A DNA stretch of 64,000 nt from Tenebrio molitor (lineage: Eukaryota > Arthropoda > Insecta > Coleoptera > Tenebrionidae), in the NCBI RefSeq assembly GCF_963966145.1, contig NC_091054.1:9610001-9674000 (forward strand). The letters run 5' to 3'. Under the pieces are notes generated by a model. The model was not told where the DNA came from, ran no database searches, and saw nothing but the letters and a program-made list of their open reading frames with translations. Positions 58,716-64,000 of this stretch are shown here, in pieces; position 1 is the first letter of the stretch, and each line of letters begins with the position of its first letter. Both the position numbers and the translations under genes were made by a program.

Positions 58716-60091
58716 CTAAGCAGTCTTGTAGAGGTCGTAAACGAGCCTGGCCATGGCGCAATCTTCCACCGCCATCCCTGCAACAAACCGACTTGCCACA
58801 AAAACTCGACGCAATTTATCTCTTCGAGAACGAGTATTTATTACCTAGGCTTTGAAAGACTGTAATTCGATTACTGGGAGGGGGAGACAGATCGCCGGCT
58901 ATGAGACTTCCGATCTCCCCCTTGAACTCGACCCCCAGCTCTTTCAGACCGGCCAGTTCCACCTCGGCTCCCGTACGGTGGTCCACGTACACCTCGCCTC
59001 CCAGATAAATCGACTCGGACAGCTCGCTGTGATGAGTTAGACCGGCCCCAACAGCTGCAACAACTCCATTAAACTCCGACGACTTCATAGCAGGCCGTAC
59101 ATATCACGGATATGCGCCTCGAGCAACGAAACTTTTTCGAATTTCATTTACGAAACGATTCCGAGTTATAGCCCCGACTCGTAAAAGCCGTCTTAAACTT
59201 CTCGGCGCAAATAACTCGGACCCCGTCTTGCACTTTTATTGCTCGACTCTATTAAATCGTCCTCACTTGTAAAACTACCAAAGGGAAGAGCAAACCTCAC
59301 CGTTGACGTGAGCCCCCTCTTTGAGCCACTCGAGCTGCACGATCGCTTCTTTGGCGAAGGTTGCGGTGACGATCACGTCGGCGCCCTCGACGCACTCTCT
59401 ATTACACCCGAAACATTTGAACTCTTGACTGTCTGAAGACTGATTCAGTTCGGAAACCAACCGCTCGGCTCTTGGTCTGTTGCGGTTCCAGATGCGTACC
59501 TGTCTGGGAAAAAACTGTCAAAGAGAGCAGACGCAACGAGCGTTGCGTGCCTCTTTGAACTTGAAAAAGTGCTGAAACGCTATCGCGTGGATGCGTCCTT
59601 GAGCGCCAGCGCCTAAAATCGCCAAAATCTCGAATTTTCTCGAAGGTTTGAGGTGTTTGGTGGCGACAGCGGATGCCGCCGCTGTGCGCCACTGAGTGAT
59701 CTCCGTCCCGGAAATCACCTGAAACTGTCTGGTGCAACTGGTGTTCCCCAAGGGTCTTCGCTTAAATACTCACAGCTTTTAAGACTCCGGTAGCGTCGTC
59801 GAAGAGCATAATGTGGGCGTTTATCGTCGGCAGAGGTTTCTCTAGATTGGCATTGTTTGGGGCCACCGTTACCAATTTGCAACCCAGCGCCCCAAAACTG
59901 CCGTTATCCAAATACCCCGGCATCGTTAGCAACAACGAATCTGTCCGAGAACTTTTAGTGAAAGTGCGAGCACTCTGAACAGCGCGCTTTTTACAAACGC
60001 TCTCCATCGCCGTTTCCATCGCTCGAAATGTGGCGTTCCAGTTCAGCAAACGCTTCACCGTTTCCTCTCCCAAATACAGCACTTCACTCAT
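58716..60091 (-). CDS. CRYM: Ketimine reductase / mu-crystallin, 5 coding exons
   Basis: This is an OCD/mu-crystallin family enzyme. Family members reduce cyclic ketimines with NAD(P)H in the cytosol, and vertebrate mu-crystallin also binds thyroid hormone. The coding exons on the minus strand are 60091-59774, 59718-59551, 59499-59301, 59054-58845 and 58777-58716. They give 318 residues, close to the roughly 314 of vertebrate mu-crystallin, with no internal stop. The Rossmann motif GAGAQG is at residues 142-147. Family landmarks include TMPGY near residue 57, FKE-VRIWN across exons 2/3, WLKEGAHVNAVGA across exons 3/4 and SLGMAVED across exons 4/5. Introns 1, 3 and 4 are GT-AG (55, 246 and 67 nt); intron 2 is GC-AG (51 nt). 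I chose the ATG at 60091 because it starts the family N-terminus (MSEVLYLGEE) and has an A-rich context. The assignment is firm; substrate preference is inferred from the family. Confidence 0.93.
59500..59550 (-). other. GC-AG intron 2 of the mu-crystallin gene
   Basis: The intron is 51 nt. Its 5' end on the minus strand reads GAG|GCACGC and its 3' end reads CCAGACAG|GTACGC. Removing it joins FKFKE to VRIWN, which is the uninterrupted sequence expected for the family. The nearest GT (GTCTGC, 15 nt further in) would add five residues and leave an intron of about 36 nt or less, shorter than any other in this gene. The donor also departs from the usual GC-donor consensus (GCAAGT). Confidence 0.7.
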
Positions 60092-60103
60092 TTTCGCCAA
60101 CTG
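60092..60103 (-). promoter_or_regulatory. Initiator or splice acceptor just upstream of the mu-crystallin ATG
   Basis: The minus strand reads TTTTTCAGTTGGCGAAAATG here. TCAGTT matches the arthropod initiator, which would give a 5' UTR of about 10 nt. The same bases form a good pyrimidine-CAG acceptor that could join an upstream untranslated exon such as 60305-60431. The sequence alone does not decide between them. Confidence 0.35.
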
Positions 60104-60304
60104 AAAAACACCCACACGTCCGGCTGGATGAAAAACAACCAACACTGTTACGTAAGCACAACTTGTGATAATTTGTCTCTAGCGAAATGGATGGTTGCAG
60201 ATACACAACTGATTAGTAGGAATTTAGAGTAAAATATAGCACGTGTGGAGTATTGTATTGACACGTGATCCAAACCGTGACACCTAATTGACCCTTAGGC
60301 TCAC

Positions 60305-60431
60305 CTGGACAGACGTTTTCTGCACGTAATGAGTACGTTTGATAAAGTCTAAGATTGTTACGGATGAAACTGGAAATTTGGGTCAAGATAACGGACAGAT
60401 TCATGATGCCGAGGTCGCACGAAATGACGTT
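60305..60431 (-). other. Candidate 5' untranslated exon of the mu-crystallin gene
   Basis: On the minus strand this 127-nt segment is preceded by a good acceptor (CATTTCTCAACAG) and followed by a consensus donor (CCAG|GTGAGC). It lies about 200 nt upstream of the acceptor-like CAG before the main ATG. If spliced there, its own ATG opens a short upstream frame. That frame stays open to the junction and stops at a TGA overlapping the main start (AATGAGTGA). It could instead be a chance exon-like segment, because it has no homology that I recognise. Confidence 0.35.
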
Positions 60432-60625
60432 CTGTTGAGAAATGGCCAGTGTCAGCAAGCAAAGATAAAACCTAAAACCATGTAGATCCACTACGTTGTT
60501 TGCAAGAGCAGTTGGGGTTGCCACAGTGAGGGTGGTTACATTATTTTTAAAATGACCTTCACAGCGACAATATTTACTGCGCCCACAATTTTATAAGTGT
60601 TAGTTTAATATCTCTGGTTTAATAT

Positions 60626-60820
60626 ACTCCGTACGGTGATAGATTGCACGTTTTTAAATTCTAGTTCCAAAACATAAAGCAGTGAAAAATACTAAACTCT
60701 CCATCTCAATTGTTTCACGTTATGTAGAAAACCGTTGTATCCCTGCAGATTAATTCCCGCCAAACCGGTGTCTGTGTCTGTCTTCTGTCAAAAAACGTGC
60801 AATCTATCAGAGGACGGAGT
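60626..60820 (+). mobile_element. MITE, 195 bp
   Basis: The inverted ends are ACTCCGTACGGTGATAGATT and AATCTATCAGAGGACGGAGT, continuing through GCACGTTTTT. A degenerate relative lies at 22648-22805. Confidence 0.85.
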
Positions 60821-61094
60821 TTACCAAGATAGTCGTTCAAATCAGAGACAATCTCAGGAGTAGTATATGCAACCAACAATACACGAAAACTTCAAAGAAT
60901 GAAATTATAAAATTAAACTGGTGCATTCAGCGATGAGTTAATTTACACATTCTCGACACGATCCTTCAGTCCTTTTGCTGTCTGCTTATTATTGTCTTTT
61001 AAACATTTCTATCATCTTTAATACGATACGAAATGCGGAATTTTTGTTTCAACGTTATTTCTCACTGGCCGGTTCCTTAACCACTTCCAGCTGC

Positions 61095-61590
61095 CTGTTA
61101 CACAGCGTGGTCAACAACAATTGAGTCTGTTGGCAATAAAACAATTGAAAAATATTGGTCCCTTCTTGTCTCGTAATTGGCACTGAGCGGATGTTTTAAC
61201 TTGACAACCACATTAAAAAAAAATAGGTTATCGGGCCTATTCTGTAACTCGTCTGTTAATTTTAACCATCTGCTAATAAATTAATTTTTAACAACCGGTT
61301 ATCTACAAATAACCAAAATTCTATTCTGTAAGACAAATTACAGCGTGATCAACAATGACTGAGTCTGTTGACAATGAAACAATTGAAAATACTGGTGATT
61401 TTTGTCTAGTAATTGGCACTGACCACGCACTGACCGGATTTTTTAACTTGAGATGACATTAAAAACATTCTTGGTAATGCAGGTTATGTTTATACTATTA
61501 CAAAAATTAACCTTCGTTGGTAAATTTTAAATTTGCCAAATTTCATTGTTACCAACAGACTCAGTCATTCTTGATCACTCCGTATTAACG
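61095..61590. repeat. Repeated ends around a GTCTGTTGGCAATAAAAC motif
   Basis: A block with GAGTCTGTTGRCAATRAAAC followed by AATTGGCACTGA occurs twice (61110-61215 and 61345-61455). An inverted end (CCAACAGACTCAGTCATT) follows at about 61553, and another at 63197. The 61340-61588 pair looks like a MITE. Confidence 0.65.
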
Positions 61591-62540
61591 GGTAGGTTAA
61601 AAAGCATTATTTTAGCGGCTAGATTATTTTGAAGAATGAAGTCAGGCACGGAAGCGTACAAATACGTACGGCAACGTCGCAAATCACTGTCAGCTGGAGG
61701 AACAACAGTCATAATTATTTGCAAAATTATACCTAACCTCAACTAATAGTTGCAGACTACATTGCTATGGACACAGACTACTCAAAAACGTGAAATTGAA
61801 ATTAAAAATCGACCGGTTTTTGTTCTTTTTTCAAAACTCAACAGTCAACAGTTTATGATTTATGGAATTGTTGCATTACTTTTGCCCCTCACTGTATAAA
61901 TGAAAGTAATTGGTAATTGGTACCACTTTTACGACAACCCCTAATAAGCGGCAAGGAATCAAAAGGTCGTTTTAAATATCGATAGATGCACTTTAAGTAT
62001 CAACTCAAATATGTTACAGCTCGCCCATTGTAGCGTGAGCTGTGAGGGATGCGCAAAGTTGAATAAAAAGGTCAGATAAAGAGGTCCTGGAAGCGGCAAA
62101 GAAATGCCACAAAATTAGTGAAGGGGCTGTAAGACCACTGCACATCCGGTTCTTACAGCTCAAGCTACAATGAGAAAGCTGTACAGGGTGATTCATCTTT
62201 TACCGCCGGGGGCAAAATTACCCTTAAGATTTGAGAAAAATTTATGGAATTGACAGATTTGATTTGTCGAAAAATTTACTTACGAGTACATTTGTCGCCT
62301 TCATTCCAGTTCATGCACCAAAAGAATATTCATTGCGAACGCCATTATAATTTGGGACCGTTTTGACGTAAGTTAATTTTTAACGGCTGGGAATGACCAC
62401 CCGCTAAAAATTAGCAATTTGAGTTAAATTTTAACAAGTTTTGGTTAAAATTTTAGCTTAGAGAATAGCGCAATGGGTTAAAATATTTTAACCGTTGTTT
62501 TAACGTTTAACTTTTAACCAAGTGTCTTACAGAATAGGCC
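61234..62540. mobile_element. Possible 1.3-kb element with GGCCTATTCTGTAA ends
   Basis: GGCCTATTCTGTAA at 61234 is answered by TTACAGAATAGGCC at 62540, with TTAACC/GGTTAA-rich subterminal sequence on both sides. Internally it contains other MITE pieces, so it may be a composite. It has no transposase. Confidence 0.55.
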
Positions 62541-63262
62541 TGTATGTCAGTTATAAGGGTTAATAAACGATTAGCCCAAATAGGCGTAAAAACTGAATGT
62601 AAAAGGTATGGTTGCCGCTCCATATAAAAAACATCAAATTGATGTGAATAAGTAAGTACACAGTACACACCACACACCGTTCACATAAAGGAGTTAAATT
62701 GGGTGCGATTTGGAGCCTTTAAGGGGCTCCTTGAACAAAAAAACGTTATACAGTCGCGAGCAATAAATTTTGGTCGTCAAGGTCATTCTTTGACGCAATC
62801 GAAAATGCTCCATTGTAAAACTGTCGTAAATATCATAACCTATCATCATGTTGTATGACATTTGACATTAACTGTCATGTTTTTTTCATTTTTTTTTTAC
62901 CTTTGTTGACATATGACTATGATTTTCTGGCCTTTTTGTGCCTTTATTTGGTTTAAAAATATTGAAAAAATGCTGTTGCAAATGACAACTGTTTTTTGCA
63001 ACTTGACTCAGCTATATGCTACGTTGTGACAATGAAATTTGGCAAATTTGAAATTTAGCATCAAAGGTTCATTTTTGTGATAGCATAAACATAACCGGCA
63101 TAACCAAAAATGTTTTTGATGTCGTTTCAAGTTAAAAAATTCAGCGAGTGCGAATTACGAGACAAAAAACACCAGTATTTTTCAATTGTTTCATTGCCAA
63201 CAGACTCAGTCATTGTTGATCACGTTGTATTACAAAAATCATGGCCTCCTAGATCGAAAGAG
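62541..63262. other. Repeat fragments
   Basis: 62700-62750 is a scrap of foldback family F. 62752-62825 is one end of the MITE seen complete at 27326-27707. 63185-63229 is an end of the GTCTGTTGG family. No gene. Confidence 0.55.
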
Positions 63263-63341
63263 ACTCTTGACTGTCTGAAGACTGATTCAGTTCGGAAACC
63301 AACCACCCGGCTCTTGCTCTGTTGCCATTCCAGATGCGTAC
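63263..63341 (-). pseudogene. 79-bp duplicated fragment of mu-crystallin exon 3
   Basis: This segment matches 59421-59499 (the 5' part of exon 3) at 74 of 79 positions by direct comparison, in the same orientation. The match stops exactly at the first base of exon 3: beyond it, neither intron 2 nor exon 2 is present. In frame it reads VRIWN, then the SELNQSSDSQE core, then reaches a stop within six codons. It is a fragment, not a working gene. Possible origins are capture by a mobile element or a remnant of a duplicated paralogue. Confidence 0.85.
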
Positions 63342-63809
63342 TATCGTGTCAAAAATAAATTACTCCGTAGGATTTAGGTATATTCGTTACTAGGGTGCCA
63401 TAAATTTGGTAAGGTTGGAGGCTATGTGGTTTTTGGGGACAAACAAAAGATATCGTAACCATATCAAAAATTTAAGGCAGCGAATTCTTTGTAACAGTTG
63501 CAAATGGCTAATTTCTGGCTAAGTGATATACAGGGTTTATCAGAACTGGCGGACCAAAATTATACGGTGAATTCATTATCTTCTGGGAATAATTGGAAAA
63601 ATGTTGAAAAAAATCTATCTTAAATAGTAATTAGGAAAGAAGCAATTTAAACTGACCAATGCTGTTGTTGATGTTAAGTTACCTATAAATTAGTTTTCCT
63701 GCTTTATTTGTAACCACGGATGCATTTCAAATGATGCATTATGCATTGTTGGGCATCTGCATTGTTTGTGCAATGACGGACGTTTTTAGGTTATAAAGGT
63801 GTTTTTTTT
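63342..63809. other. AT-rich spacer
   Basis: A lone TATACAGGGTTTATCAG end-like sequence lies at 63529. Nothing else is seen. Confidence 0.4.
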
Positions 63810-63965
63810 TAATTTGGCGTCGAAGTAGGCGTTGGAGAGTCGATTGAGATCGCACCACTCGTGTAAAAGCGTAAGATTGAAACAGCTGATCCGTGATCCG
63901 TAACTCCGTAACCTGTATAGTGCGTTCACAATCGACACTTCAACGCCTACTTCGACGCCAAATTT
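63810..63965. mobile_element. MITE, 156 bp
   Basis: The inverted ends are TAATTTGGCGTCGAAGTAGG and CCTACTTCGACGCCAAATTT, continuing through CGTTG and GTCGATTG. It shares GTAGGCGTTGGA with the ends of MITE family 1. Confidence 0.9.
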
Positions 63966-64000
63966 AAAAAGGGAGTGGCTACGCGACCGTCGGACGGACG

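Overview
The window looks like nuclear DNA from an insect, most probably a beetle; the beetle assignment is an inference. The signs are AT-rich DNA, small exons with GT/AG borders separated by introns of about 50 bp to 12 kb, many miniature inverted-repeat elements (MITEs), and remnants of insect-type DNA transposons. There are no operons, ribosome binding sites, CRISPR arrays, rRNA genes or convincing tRNA genes. Most of the open frames are chance frames inside repeats or introns.

Genes. (1) The only gene I recognise is a complete ketimine reductase / mu-crystallin gene on the minus strand at 58716-60091: five coding exons, 318 residues, with a GC-AG second intron. (2) On the plus strand, 10885-17084 encodes an unrecognised type I membrane protein with a signal-peptide exon, a Gly/Ser-rich ectodomain and a transmembrane exon. 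Its frame continues past two successive TGA-C stops to 17357 with coding-like composition, so it is a double stop-readthrough candidate. (3) On the plus strand, 40237-53098 can be assembled into a 71-residue single-pass membrane protein, with an 8-nt first coding piece and a 12.4-kb intron full of transposons. (4) On the plus strand, 18017-25222 is a weaker three-exon model. Other exon-like pieces lie at 60305-60431 and 53249-53340, and a 37-codon ORF lies at 33976-34089.

Layout. 1-10.1 kb is repeats: hairpins, a dispersed box repeat, a 1.15-kb TIR transposon remnant and a 1.47-kb palindrome. It is interrupted by a single-copy GC-rich patch at 2.3-4.6 kb. 10.1-26.4 kb is mostly single-copy and holds genes 2 and 4. 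26.5-39.9 kb is repeats again, including a degenerate tandem array at 31.1-33.9 kb with two MITEs inside it. 39.9-53.1 kb is the gene-3 locus, with a nested transposon cluster at 47.4-50.1 kb. 53.1-58.7 kb is intergenic, with a run of MITEs at 55.3-56.9 kb. 58.7-60.5 kb is the mu-crystallin gene. 60.6-64 kb is MITE-rich and contains a 79-bp copy of mu-crystallin exon 3.

A dispersed repeat with a conserved box (CCCGGCGCMTCCACCATTTT) occurs about 30 times. All copies from 0.4 to 43.6 kb are in plus orientation, and all from 46.6 to 50.4 kb are in minus orientation. It is essentially missing from 10.0 to 26.5 kb.
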